From a virus, in the IMG/VR virus record IMGVR_UViG_3300046477_000733, positions 1-32,116 of that record: a stretch of 32,116 nucleotides of DNA. One strand, written 5' to 3'. The notes under the pieces were generated by a model that saw only the letters and a program-made list of their open reading frames with translations, did no database searches and was not told the origin of the DNA. Positions within the stretch are counted from its first letter, which is position 1. Each line of letters starts with the position of its first letter. Position numbers and translations under genes: made by a program. This document shows positions 1 through 7,379 of the stretch, piece by piece.

Positions 1-5
1 GCCCC

Positions 6-359
6 ATGACCGCCTCCGTGATCATCCGATACCACGAGGAACCCGAGGGCTGGTGGGCAGACTCTGAAGAGGTTCCGGGATGGACCTGCGCCGGCTCGAA
101 CCTCGAAGAGGTCAGAGCGCTTGCGGCGGAAGGCATCCATGAATTCGTCGGGAGCGACGTGCTCATCTCGGAGGCGTTGCCCCAGATCGTTGCATCCTCC
201 AGCGCCAGCACTTCGGGAACGCTCCAGATGGAGCTGCTGCAAGGGCTCTTCTCGCTGACCTTCAGCGTGAACGGGATGCCCTCGTTCCCGAATCGCCCTT
301 GGACAAAGGCGCCGCAGATCGGAACCGCATTCGAAGAAGCATTTCAGGCAGCCTCCTGA
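6..359 (+). CDS. HicB-like antitoxin-fold protein
   Basis: This 117-residue protein starts with a HicB-like (UPF0150/DUF1902) fold. Residues 5-45 show a beta strand, an acidic turn, the characteristic GWWADSEEVPGW stretch, then a helix with EEVRALAAEGI. In the family this partial RNase H-like fold is the antitoxin that neutralises HicA mRNA interferase. No HicA gene is visible next to it, although one could lie left of the window edge. Residues 60-117 match nothing I recognise and do not form an obvious ribbon-helix-helix or HTH operator-binding domain. The stop codon overlaps the start of the next gene (TGATG), so the two are probably co-translated. It could be a solitary HicB-fold protein with no toxin partner. 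Confidence 0.6.
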   Translation: MTASVIIRYHEEPEGWWADSEEVPGWTCAGSNLEEVRALAAEGIHEFVGSDVLISEALPQIVASSSASTSGTLQMELLQGLFSLTFSVNGMPSFPNRPWTKAPQIGTAFEEAFQAAS

Positions 360-775
360 TGCGCGTGGAGGCATTTCTTTGCGATGCAGCGAACGTGCGA
401 GAGGGGCTCCTCAACATCCTGAGCGCCGGCGTTACGAGGCTGAAGCGCAGCAGCTTTCCAGCGCCCCTCGGGCTACAGCTCGCCATGGTCATGACGCTCA
501 TGCCGGTAGAAGCCCACACTCCCCACAAGCTGAGAGTCGTTATTCAGGGCCAGGACGGCGGCAAGGTGGCGGAACTTGATGGCCAGTTCGGGGTGGCTGA
601 GATACCCGCCACCTTCCAGCCAGGCGAGCCGATCGCGATCCCGATGGTTCTGGATCTGAAACTCGCCCCGATTCCTTCGCCCGGCACATACAGCGTCGAG
701 GTGCTGGTAGACACCCAGCTAGCCAAGTCGCTTCCCTTCCTGGTCTCGAAGGAGGAGGTCCCGAGCAATCCGTGA
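359..775 (+). CDS. DUF6941-like protein
   Basis: A 138-residue protein whose start ATG overlaps the preceding stop (TGATG). A longer reading from position 299 is open but would overlap the upstream gene extensively. The opening MRVEAFLCDAANVREGLLNI, followed by a glycine-containing turn, FPAPLGLQLAMVM and HKLRVVIQGQDG, matches my memory of the DUF6941 family. That family is a predicted all-beta domain of unknown role found in many high-GC bacteria. The C-terminal half alternates short strands with prolines and ends in a PGTYSVEVLVD strand typical of Ig-like sandwiches. There is no signal peptide or membrane segment, so it is predicted cytoplasmic. Function unknown; coupling to the HicB-like gene is the only contextual clue. 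Confidence 0.6.
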   Translation: MRVEAFLCDAANVREGLLNILSAGVTRLKRSSFPAPLGLQLAMVMTLMPVEAHTPHKLRVVIQGQDGGKVAELDGQFGVAEIPATFQPGEPIAIPMVLDLKLAPIPSPGTYSVEVLVDTQLAKSLPFLVSKEEVPSNP

Positions 776-866
776 ACCTGCGGATGCTCATCGAAGCCGG
801 ACCATCTGAACTCGGATTCGGCCGGGCTCCCCCGCCCGGCCGTTTCTGTCAAATTTTCCGGCTACG

Positions 867-895
867 TTGACTCTCCCGCCTCCCGTCCCGACAAT
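867..895 (+). promoter_or_regulatory. Candidate sigma70-type promoter
   Basis: TTGACT (867-872) and GACAAT (890-895) are separated by 17 bp, close to the bacterial consensus. Transcription would begin near 902, upstream of a Shine-Dalgarno at 934-938 and the ATG at 945. The same TTG could be read as a start codon for a longer version of the downstream ORF, but use as a -35 box fits better. Confidence 0.5.
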
Positions 896-944
896 CTCCG
901 AGCTGCTGCAACCCCGCCGCGGCAGAGCGACATGGAGGTTGATG

Positions 945-1823
945 ATGGTGCCAACCAGGAGGAGCACCGGCAGGAATGAGGTCGCCTCGAAGACGGTGGC
1001 GTCAGGGGCGGCGAAGATCCTCGGGACCATCCCCTCGCCAGTGAGTTCCGACCCGCTGCGCGGCGCATATTTCGGGATTGAGCACGCGCAGCGTCACATT
1101 GAAGAGCTCGTTCGGCAGACCACAGCCGTCACGACCGGCAAGGACAGCATCTACCAGCCCGTAGTTGAGAAAAGCGCGGATGGAAGCGAGGACATACTCA
1201 AGGTGAGGCTCACGCAGCCACTCCCAGAGCTTCTGTCCGGGATAGCCTTCGACGCAGTGAGCAACTTGAGGGCCGCCCTTGATCGCGCCACGCTAGCTGC
1301 GGCCGTCGCCGCTGGAAGAACCGGGAACACAATTGAGGCTAAGTTTCCTTTTGCCATATCGGCTGGTGAGCTTAAAGCGCGGAAGGGCAAGTGGCACTTC
1401 AAGCACATCCCCGGTCCCATCTTCGACGAAATAGTCACCGCGCTGAAGCCATACCCGGGAGGAAACGATTCCCTTTGGGCAGTGAACAAACTGTGCAATA
1501 TCTACAAGCACGAAATCGTCGTTCCGACTGTAGCCACAGCGTCCAGGATCACCTTCAATCACTCGGACAAGACCTACCTCGAGCATCCTCTTCCGTGGGA
1601 TGCCTCCACGCATGAGGTGGAGATAGGGCGGCTTCCCAAACGGCGCTGGTTTGAACGAAGCGCGCAGTTCCCGGGGACATTCACGTTCGGAATAGCCCTC
1701 GCGGAACGCAAGCGGTTGGGGGAGATCGAGGCCAGTATGGCGCTCATGAACATGCTCTACAGCGTCCGCATCGCAGTTGAAACGATCGAGTTCGTGGGCA
1801 GGCGACACGGCCTATTTTCCTAG
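945..1823 (+). CDS. Hypothetical protein, HEPN-like 'NLRAALD' family
   Basis: About 292 residues. ATG 945 was chosen because GGAGG (934-938) lies 6 bases upstream; ATG 942 is equally in frame. The segment FDAVSNLRAALDRAT, followed some 20 residues later by KFPFAIS, resembles a widespread group of uncharacterised bacterial proteins with a conserved NLRSALDHL helix and a later FP motif. The NKLCNIYKHEIV helix also fits that group. The helical character recalls HEPN-type folds, but I see no clear RxxxxH catalytic motif, so nuclease activity is not supported. Base composition is visibly less GC-rich than the phage structural genes, suggesting separate acquisition. It has its own promoter and ends 19 bp before a convergent gene. 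Function unknown. Confidence 0.5.
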   Translation: MVPTRRSTGRNEVASKTVASGAAKILGTIPSPVSSDPLRGAYFGIEHAQRHIEELVRQTTAVTTGKDSIYQPVVEKSADGSEDILKVRLTQPLPELLSGIAFDAVSNLRAALDRATLAAAVAAGRTGNTIEAKFPFAISAGELKARKGKWHFKHIPGPIFDEIVTALKPYPGGNDSLWAVNKLCNIYKHEIVVPTVATASRITFNHSDKTYLEHPLPWDASTHEVEIGRLPKRRWFERSAQFPGTFTFGIALAERKRLGEIEASMALMNMLYSVRIAVETIEFVGRRHGLFS

Positions 1824-1842
1824 GGCCTGCCGGGCCTGCGCT

Positions 1843-2169
1843 CTACGCCAGCACGATCTCCCCGCCGCGCACCCAGAAATGCGCGTTGCAGCCACCCATC
1901 AGCTGCACGGAGGACGATCCCGCGACCAGCGTGAGATCCGCGTAGCCCGTCCCCTCGAAGTTCCAGCGTCCGGGCCCGGGCTTCACCGTCTGGGGGACGT
2001 GCGGCTGCCAGCACAGCACCATGTGAGTGCCGATCCTGCCGAAGTTCTTCTCGAAGCAGACCGGGCAGAGGAACTCGATGCCGTCGGCAGAGGCGATGTC
2101 GTCGTGCAGCGAGTAGCGCGACGGCGACGTGATCTTGAGGAACTGCGGTTCCAGCTGGGACAGCTTCAC
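1843..2169 (-). CDS. DUF6527 family protein
   Basis: A 108-residue protein starting at GTG, whose first bases overlap the portal stop (GTGA), so it is translated from the portal transcript. It carries the DUF6527 pattern: an early ADGIEFLCPVCF segment with a CxxC pair, then GTHMVLCWQP, a PGRWNFEGTGYADLTL strand, and a terminal CNAHFWVRGGEI. The CPVC pair and later Cys/His residues suggest a small metal-binding beta domain. The family occurs in phages and bacteria and has no established function. Its place at the end of the portal operon suggests a virion or packaging accessory role; that is inference from position. Confidence 0.75.
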   Translation of the reverse strand: MKLSQLEPQFLKITSPSRYSLHDDIASADGIEFLCPVCFEKNFGRIGTHMVLCWQPHVPQTVKPGPGRWNFEGTGYADLTLVAGSSSVQLMGGCNAHFWVRGGEIVLA

Positions 2170-3821
2170 CGCCCGAGCGCTCTCGCGAGATCAGCGCGCA
2201 CCCGGCCGTTGCGCTTGGCGGTGCCGTTGGCCGGCGCCGCATCCGCGGCCGCGGGATCCTCGGAGGCGTTCGGGTCCTCGACCGTCGGCGCCGGCAGCGG
2301 GCCGGGCGTCATGTTGAGGTCGATTCCCTTCTCCGCCGCGAGCTGCTCCTCCTGCGCGAGCTCCTCGAGGATCTCCTCGAAGTCATCGCCGCGGGCGGCC
2401 GCCAGGCGGTGCCGCGACGTGAGCCGCAGCTCAAGCATCAGCTTGTTCGCCTGGTTGTCCTTGTAGGGATCGACCCAGTCGAACCCGCGCGGGGTCCAGA
2501 GCGCCGCGCGATAGTCGCGCCAGTCGCCGCCAGGCAGCTCGAGCGCGCCGCTCAGCACGGCACTCTCCAGCCACCAGTTGTAGAGCTGGGTGCGGAAGCA
2601 GCGGATCCACCAGTTCTGGATCCGCTTCCAGACCGCACGCTCGATCAGCAGCCCGGCCCGAGCGCTCAGGTAGGTGACCTGCGAGAGGTCGCTCGAGAGC
2701 GACTCGTAGGTGACGTTGAGTCCGCTCGCCGCACCGCGCAGCACCGACCTCGAGAACTCGCCGAACGCGGTGGTCGGATGGTCCGGGGCGTACCCGCTGA
2801 ATTTCTGCCCCGGCCCGAGCTCCCAGATCGTGCCGGGCTCCGTCTCCATCGTGACGCGCGCGCCGCCCGAGCTGCCGCTCGCGCTGCCCGCCGCGGTGCC
2901 GTCCGTGACGGTGTCATCCGGTACCACGCCAACGCCGCCGTCGGCGTTCTCGATGAACCCCATCTTGGCGGCTCCCGCGGCCGAGGCGACCAGCTCGTTC
3001 TGGTGGTAGCGGCCGAGGTCCTGCAGCGGCGCCATCGCGCGGTGCAGCCAGGTGACCCCGCGCATCTGGTTCGCGCGCCTGGGGCGATAGAGATGGAGGA
3101 TCTCGCTCGCCGGGATCCGAATCAGCCCCTTGCCGGCGTAGGTCGGAGAGTACTGGGGCCAGTCGCGGACGTAGTAGGCCAGCCGGCGGCCGAGCTCGTC
3201 GACCTCGATGCCCATGAAGATCTTGGAGCCCGGCCCCGGGGCGCCCACGCCGTTGACGTTGTAGGTCTCGTCGACGAGATCGGGGTCGATCAGCTGGAGG
3301 GAGAGCCCGCTCGGGAACTCGCGGCCGAGCACGCGCCTGGGGAACGCCTCGCCCTCGCGCGCCACCGTCTCGATCGCGAGCTGCTCGTATTCGACGCCCG
3401 AGAGCATCCCGTCCGAGCTGATTGGGCCCTCGAAGTACTCCTTCCAGGCGTCCTCGATCATGCTGTTGGTGGCCTTGTCGAGGTCACCGTTGCGCCCCGG
3501 CAGGCGATTCTTCGCGCGCAGGCGCATCCCGTCCGGGCCGATGACGTTGTCGACCACCATGTCGAGGAACTGGCCGGCGTATTCGTTGTTGCGCGACAGC
3601 TCGCGCGCGCGGGCGCGCAGCGTGCGCATGTCGCCGCGCAGCTCGTCGTGGGGCGAGAGCAGCCCGGCGATCCAGTCCGAGTAGATGCGCGAGAACTCGG
3701 CGCCCTTGTAGACGCTGCGAGCCGAGAGCCGCGGGGCGGGGGTGCTCACCGCGCCCGCGGGCCCCGAGCGGAAACTCCGGATCGCGTCACTGAAGCGCTC
3801 GCGCAGCGTTCGCGTGGCCAT
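2166..3821 (-). CDS. Phage portal protein, lambda gpB type
   Basis: About 551 residues from ATG 3821; GTG 3824 immediately before it is also possible. It matches the lambda-type portal family: an N-terminal helical segment with a KGAEFSRIYSDWI-like stretch, RARARELSRNNEYAGQFLDMVVDNVIGPDG, then GEAFPRRV, LQLIDPDLVD, a HLYRPRRANQMRGVTWLHRAM region and a C-terminal QVTYLSARAGLL...WKRIQNWWI segment. Portals form the dodecameric ring at one capsid vertex through which DNA is packaged and ejected. Length is normal. The gene overlaps its upstream neighbour (TGATG) and the downstream DUF6527-like gene (GTGA). It is on the minus strand, opposite to the capsid and tail genes, and no terminase precedes it. 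Confidence 0.93.
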   Translation of the reverse strand: MATRTLRERFSDAIRSFRSGPAGAVSTPAPRLSARSVYKGAEFSRIYSDWIAGLLSPHDELRGDMRTLRARARELSRNNEYAGQFLDMVVDNVIGPDGMRLRAKNRLPGRNGDLDKATNSMIEDAWKEYFEGPISSDGMLSGVEYEQLAIETVAREGEAFPRRVLGREFPSGLSLQLIDPDLVDETYNVNGVGAPGPGSKIFMGIEVDELGRRLAYYVRDWPQYSPTYAGKGLIRIPASEILHLYRPRRANQMRGVTWLHRAMAPLQDLGRYHQNELVASAAGAAKMGFIENADGGVGVVPDDTVTDGTAAGSASGSSGGARVTMETEPGTIWELGPGQKFSGYAPDHPTTAFGEFSRSVLRGAASGLNVTYESLSSDLSQVTYLSARAGLLIERAVWKRIQNWWIRCFRTQLYNWWLESAVLSGALELPGGDWRDYRAALWTPRGFDWVDPYKDNQANKLMLELRLTSRHRLAAARGDDFEEILEELAQEEQLAAEKGIDLNMTPGPLPAPTVEDPNASEDPAAADAAPANGTAKRNGRVRADLARALGR

Positions 3822-4372
3822 CACATCCCCGGCTTTCGGAAGTCGACCATGTGCTGGCGCCCGATGCGCCCGCCGTTGCGCTGGCGCTGCACCGCGGCGA
3901 CCAGCTCGCCGCGCAGCTTCTTCAGCTCGTCGAGGTTCAGGTACTCACCGATGCGCCCGGCGATCTGGTAGCGCTGCAGCTTGCCGGCGATCATCGCGGC
4001 GATCGCACTCTCGACGGCGGCGAGCTGCTTCTCTTCCCACGTCTGAGCGTCGCCATCGGCGGCCGTCGCCAGGTTCCGCGTGACGGAGACCACGCCCGTC
4101 GCCGCGTCGTAGGTCTCGCCGCTCTTGGTCGCGCGTTCCGTCCAACGGTAGGTCCCAGGCGGAAGCACCGCGGTCGCCGCGGCGGTGAGCGTTATATCGA
4201 ACGCATCACCATTCGGACTGCCGGCAACGGTGAGCGTATCGGCCCCGGCGAGGAAGAAGGCGAGCGTCCAGCTGCCGCTCGCGGGGAAGTCCGAGTGCAG
4301 GCGGGTGAGCTTGACGGTGGTGCCGGCGGCGAAGGCCTCGGGCATTGCGGTGAGCGGGTCCACGCGACCCAA
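3821..4372 (-). CDS. Phage connector-like protein (gpW-like C-terminus)
   Basis: The longest reading starts at TTG 4372 (183 residues); ATG 4345 gives 174 residues. Neither has a good Shine-Dalgarno. The N-terminal two thirds look like a beta sandwich seen beside phage portals: FAAGTTVKLTRLHSDFPASG, then WTLAFFLAG, and PPGTYRWTERATKSG. The C-terminal third is helical (AAMIAGKLQRYQIAGRIGEY, then LDELKKLRGELVAAV), the pattern of gpW-type head-tail connector or head-completion proteins. Such proteins sit next to portal genes, as here. It is probably a structural or assembly protein of the head-tail interface. The first gene of the minus-strand portal operon. Confidence 0.65.
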   Translation of the reverse strand: MGRVDPLTAMPEAFAAGTTVKLTRLHSDFPASGSWTLAFFLAGADTLTVAGSPNGDAFDITLTAAATAVLPPGTYRWTERATKSGETYDAATGVVSVTRNLATAADGDAQTWEEKQLAAVESAIAAMIAGKLQRYQIAGRIGEYLNLDELKKLRGELVAAVQRQRNGGRIGRQHMVDFRKPGM

Positions 4373-4398
4373 AGTGGCGCGCGCCGGACGCGCGAACC

Positions 4399-4417
4399 AT
4401 TGAAGAAATACTTCAAT
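4399..4417. repeat. Inverted repeat in divergent intergenic region, possible operator
   Basis: ATTGAAG (4399-4405) and CTTCAAT (4411-4417) form a perfect 7-bp inverted repeat around a 5-bp AAATA spacer. It is an AT-rich island in otherwise very GC-rich DNA. It lies between the minus-strand portal operon (start 4372 or 4345) and the plus-strand secreted/capsid operon (start 4486), a natural position for an operator or activator site for both late transcripts. I see no convincing -35/-10 pair attached to it. Confidence 0.4.
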
Positions 4418-4485
4418 CGACGTTCATCGAGTCACGCGGCACTTTGGGATCCGAAGCGCAGCAGAGAAATCGCGCGGAGGATTCG

Positions 4486-5310
4486 ATGAACGCTCGCATC
4501 ACCAGCAACCGACAGGGCCGCACGCTCGACATCCGAGGCCTCGGCCTGCTGCTCCTCACCGCGACCGCGCTTGCCCTCGGCGCCGGCCTCGCGCATTCCG
4601 ATGGGATCCCCGTCTACAAGGAGGGCACCCGCGCAGTCCCTCAGGCCTGGCCGGGTGACGCGAACGCCCGCGACGGCGTGCAGATGGAAATGGTCGACGG
4701 GGATTCAACCCGCTACCTCGTCCGCGGAAATGCCAGCACCGGAGTCGTGGTGAGCGTGAGCAACCCGCCCCAGGGCTGGATCTACCGCTACCAGTCGATC
4801 ATCCAGTCGAGCACGATCTCGAAGCAGGCGCCCGACTCCAGCGCGTGCTATCCGGCGAGGGGCGCGACCCGCTGGTTGATCCGGATCTACCCGACCTACG
4901 ACGACTCGACCGCCGCGACCGTGCTCCTGATCGCGCTCCGCGGTCATCCGGTCCAGAGCGCCGATTCGCTCAGCACCTACGTCAACCTCTGGCGCCGCTC
5001 GAGACAGAACCCAGCCTCTTCAACCACCGTCGCTGCGACCGGTGCTGCCGGCCAGGACTCGATCGGCTCGATCGTCGAGGTCATGAACGGCAGCTCGTGG
5101 GCGACGGGCAGCGCGCAGAGCGGCGACTACGTGGTCCCGCTGGGCCCCGGCAAGACCCCGCGCGGCCGCGAGTTCTGGATCGATTGGTCCGACGACTTCC
5201 TTTCGGTCTTCGCGCGCGTCGCGGCCACCTACAACTCGGCAGGCAGCGCCTATTCGGCGTCGACGGAGCCCCACCTCACCTACCGCATGGACGCGTACGG
5301 ATATCGTTGA
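4486..5310 (+). CDS. Secreted protein of unknown function in the head module
   Basis: 274 residues. ATG 4486 follows a good ribosome-binding site (GGAGGA, 4477-4482). Residues 1-38 form a Sec signal peptide: basic start, then GLLLLTATALALGAGLAHS. The mature part is rich in Ser, Thr, Tyr and Trp, with alternating strands (IYRYQSIIQSS, WLIRIYPTY, ATVLLIALRG) suggesting a beta sandwich. It does not match a family I recognise. The stop overlaps the next start (TGATG), and that gene overlaps the capsid gene, so all three are translationally linked. Export of a protein made from a head operon is unexpected. It could be a lysogen surface factor, or a periplasmic or cell-surface protein that binds virions during release. 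Confidence 0.6.
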   Translation: MNARITSNRQGRTLDIRGLGLLLLTATALALGAGLAHSDGIPVYKEGTRAVPQAWPGDANARDGVQMEMVDGDSTRYLVRGNASTGVVVSVSNPPQGWIYRYQSIIQSSTISKQAPDSSACYPARGATRWLIRIYPTYDDSTAATVLLIALRGHPVQSADSLSTYVNLWRRSRQNPASSTTVAATGAAGQDSIGSIVEVMNGSSWATGSAQSGDYVVPLGPGKTPRGREFWIDWSDDFLSVFARVAATYNSAGSAYSASTEPHLTYRMDAYGYR

Positions 5311-7379
5311 TGCGCGCGCGCCTTCTTCCCGTCCTCGCTGCTCTCTGCCTCGCGCTGCCCGCCGGCGCCACCGGCCGGACCGGCGTCATCGTCGTGCGCC
5401 ACCCGATCGACGCGGCCTCCGTCGGCACCACGCCCCAGAATCTGCAGACTTCCTCGCAGCTGATCGAGTCGGAGCTGCTGGTGCGCAACTCGCCGACCAC
5501 GCTGCTGCCGGCGAGCGCCTGCGTGACCGCCGACATCTCGAACAATCGCTTCAGCTCCGAAGGCGTCACGACGCAGGCGGCCATCACCATCCATGAGAAC
5601 TGGTCGCTGGTGGCCTCGCAGAATCTCTACCCGTCGACCTTCCAGCCTTGGACGTTCCTCTCGGGCGCCACGTGGCCGGCGGGACCCCAGATCTGGTTCA
5701 TCGCGCCGGTCAGCGGCTGCGGGGTCAACGACCCCACTCCGACCGATTCCATGGGGGTCAGCGACTGCTACGGGGGCGCGACCCCGCGCGGGACGATCTA
5801 CGACACTTCGAACCCCGGCCTTCGCTGGAAGAACCTCTACGCGAGCCCCAAGGCGGCCGTTCGCTGCAATGCGAGCAATCCGCGCTGCGGAACTCCAGTC
5901 GGCGGGATCCTCCGTTGCGTGCTCGGGTTCAAGGTCTCGGCCGGCAGCAATACGGCGGTCGCGAAGGATGTCGACTCGCTGCTTTCGCTGAAGACCGGCT
6001 CGACCGAGGACTCGATGCTGGTCTGGACGTGGGAGCGCTATCCGGGAGACCCGGCGCGACAGATCTTCTGCCAGGCAGCGGTCGGCGGCATCCTTGACCA
6101 GGGCGCGATCCTCATGGCGTTCGCACTGGGCGAGAGCACCTGCGTCAAGAATGGCGACACCATGTTCCCCGATCGCGCCGCGATGACGCAGGAGTACGGC
6201 CTCGGGCTGATGCGCGCGAACGGCTACGGCAAGCCCAAGGATTCGAACCTCTTCTACAACGGCGTCTACTGCCCGCCCGGCGATTCCTGCGACATCCCGA
6301 ACGTGACGGCCGGACTCGACACGCTGAAGAAGCTGGGCATCAACGCCACCGCGTTCGTCGATCCCGAGAGCCTGAGCACCTCTCGCGGCGCCACGCTGAT
6401 GGCCCTCCTGCTCAAGTACCCGAATATCTCGTTCGCGCTCCAGCCGGTGTCCGGCACCTACGTCGACGGCGGCGCGGGAGCCTCCACCACTCGCGCCGGC
6501 GGCGCGGGGCGCTGCATCGATCCGATCGGCATCCTCCGTCGCCGGACGATCTTCCCCTACCCGCTCGCGGTCGGGGCGCGCTACGACACGCTCACCTGCG
6601 TGGCCGATTCGGGCTCGGTCGCGTGCAATCTGATCAACGGCTACAAGGCGCTCGCGGCCTACGTCGGACCCGATCGCGTGGACTGGACACTCGCGCCGGG
6701 CGCCTGGGACTGGACCCCGCAGGAGTGGACGGTACGCGCTGCCGGCGCCGTCCAGGCTCCGATCGACAACGTCATCAACGGAAATCATCTCGCGACAAGT
6801 GGCGGAGTCTGGGGCGGGCAGGATTCGCTCGTCGCGGCCTTCAGGGCCGCGAGGATCCGATCGGTCCTCTTCTGCCCGACGGCACCCGGCGCGAACGTTG
6901 GCGTCAGCTGGTCCGCCGAGAGCGGAACGCTCACGGGAGGCACTGCGCCGGCGGGATGGGCCCCGAACGAGTCGCAGCTGCGCTTCAACTGGGGCGGGAT
7001 CACCTACGACGGCGTCGCGCTGCTCGGCACCCGCTGGGAGCCGGACGCGCCGATGTGGACCTGGCAGCAGGCGACCCATGGCGGGCTCGGGAACGAATGG
7101 AACGCCGGAGCCACGACCGGCAAGTTCTATCTCTTCGACGCCGGCGTCTACTACAAGCACAGCTTCTACACGAGCACCAAGGTGTTCGCCGTGCAGTTCG
7201 CCTCGCTCGGCGGCCCATGGCCGAACCCCTGGCCCCAGTTTCCGGGCCTGCGCCAGATCCAGTGGATCACCGCCGGCTGGAAGGCCGCGGACGCGCACCT
7301 TCCGACCCGCCCCGATGGGACGAAGGGCTCCTTCGCGCACTGGACCCGCATCGATCGCGTGACCCCGAGGTATCCATGA
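5310..7379 (+). CDS. Large secreted protein, possibly polysaccharide-deacetylase-like
   Basis: 689 residues from ATG 5310, which overlaps the previous stop. It opens with a clear signal peptide (residues 1-22, LLPVLAALCLALPAGATG). The mature protein is rich in Cys, Trp and Tyr, with many cysteines that could form disulfides in the periplasm or outside the cell. In the middle, NVTAGLDTLKKLGINATAFV followed by YPNISFALQP has the rhythm of a TIM-barrel or polysaccharide-deacetylase (NodB-like) strand-helix unit, but I cannot find the full metal-binding Asp-His-His set, so this is a weak guess. Its stop overlaps the capsid gene start (ATGA), so capsid translation is probably coupled to it. Candidates are a cell-envelope glycan enzyme or an exported virion-associated factor. 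Confidence 0.5.
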   Translation: MRARLLPVLAALCLALPAGATGRTGVIVVRHPIDAASVGTTPQNLQTSSQLIESELLVRNSPTTLLPASACVTADISNNRFSSEGVTTQAAITIHENWSLVASQNLYPSTFQPWTFLSGATWPAGPQIWFIAPVSGCGVNDPTPTDSMGVSDCYGGATPRGTIYDTSNPGLRWKNLYASPKAAVRCNASNPRCGTPVGGILRCVLGFKVSAGSNTAVAKDVDSLLSLKTGSTEDSMLVWTWERYPGDPARQIFCQAAVGGILDQGAILMAFALGESTCVKNGDTMFPDRAAMTQEYGLGLMRANGYGKPKDSNLFYNGVYCPPGDSCDIPNVTAGLDTLKKLGINATAFVDPESLSTSRGATLMALLLKYPNISFALQPVSGTYVDGGAGASTTRAGGAGRCIDPIGILRRRTIFPYPLAVGARYDTLTCVADSGSVACNLINGYKALAAYVGPDRVDWTLAPGAWDWTPQEWTVRAAGAVQAPIDNVINGNHLATSGGVWGGQDSLVAAFRAARIRSVLFCPTAPGANVGVSWSAESGTLTGGTAPAGWAPNESQLRFNWGGITYDGVALLGTRWEPDAPMWTWQQATHGGLGNEWNAGATTGKFYLFDAGVYYKHSFYTSTKVFAVQFASLGGPWPNPWPQFPGLRQIQWITAGWKAADAHLPTRPDGTKGSFAHWTRIDRVTPRYP

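Noticed and set aside
2409-3971. A 520-residue open reading frame on the plus strand over the portal gene
   Set aside because: The portal on the other strand has clear family motifs; this frame is a compositional shadow.
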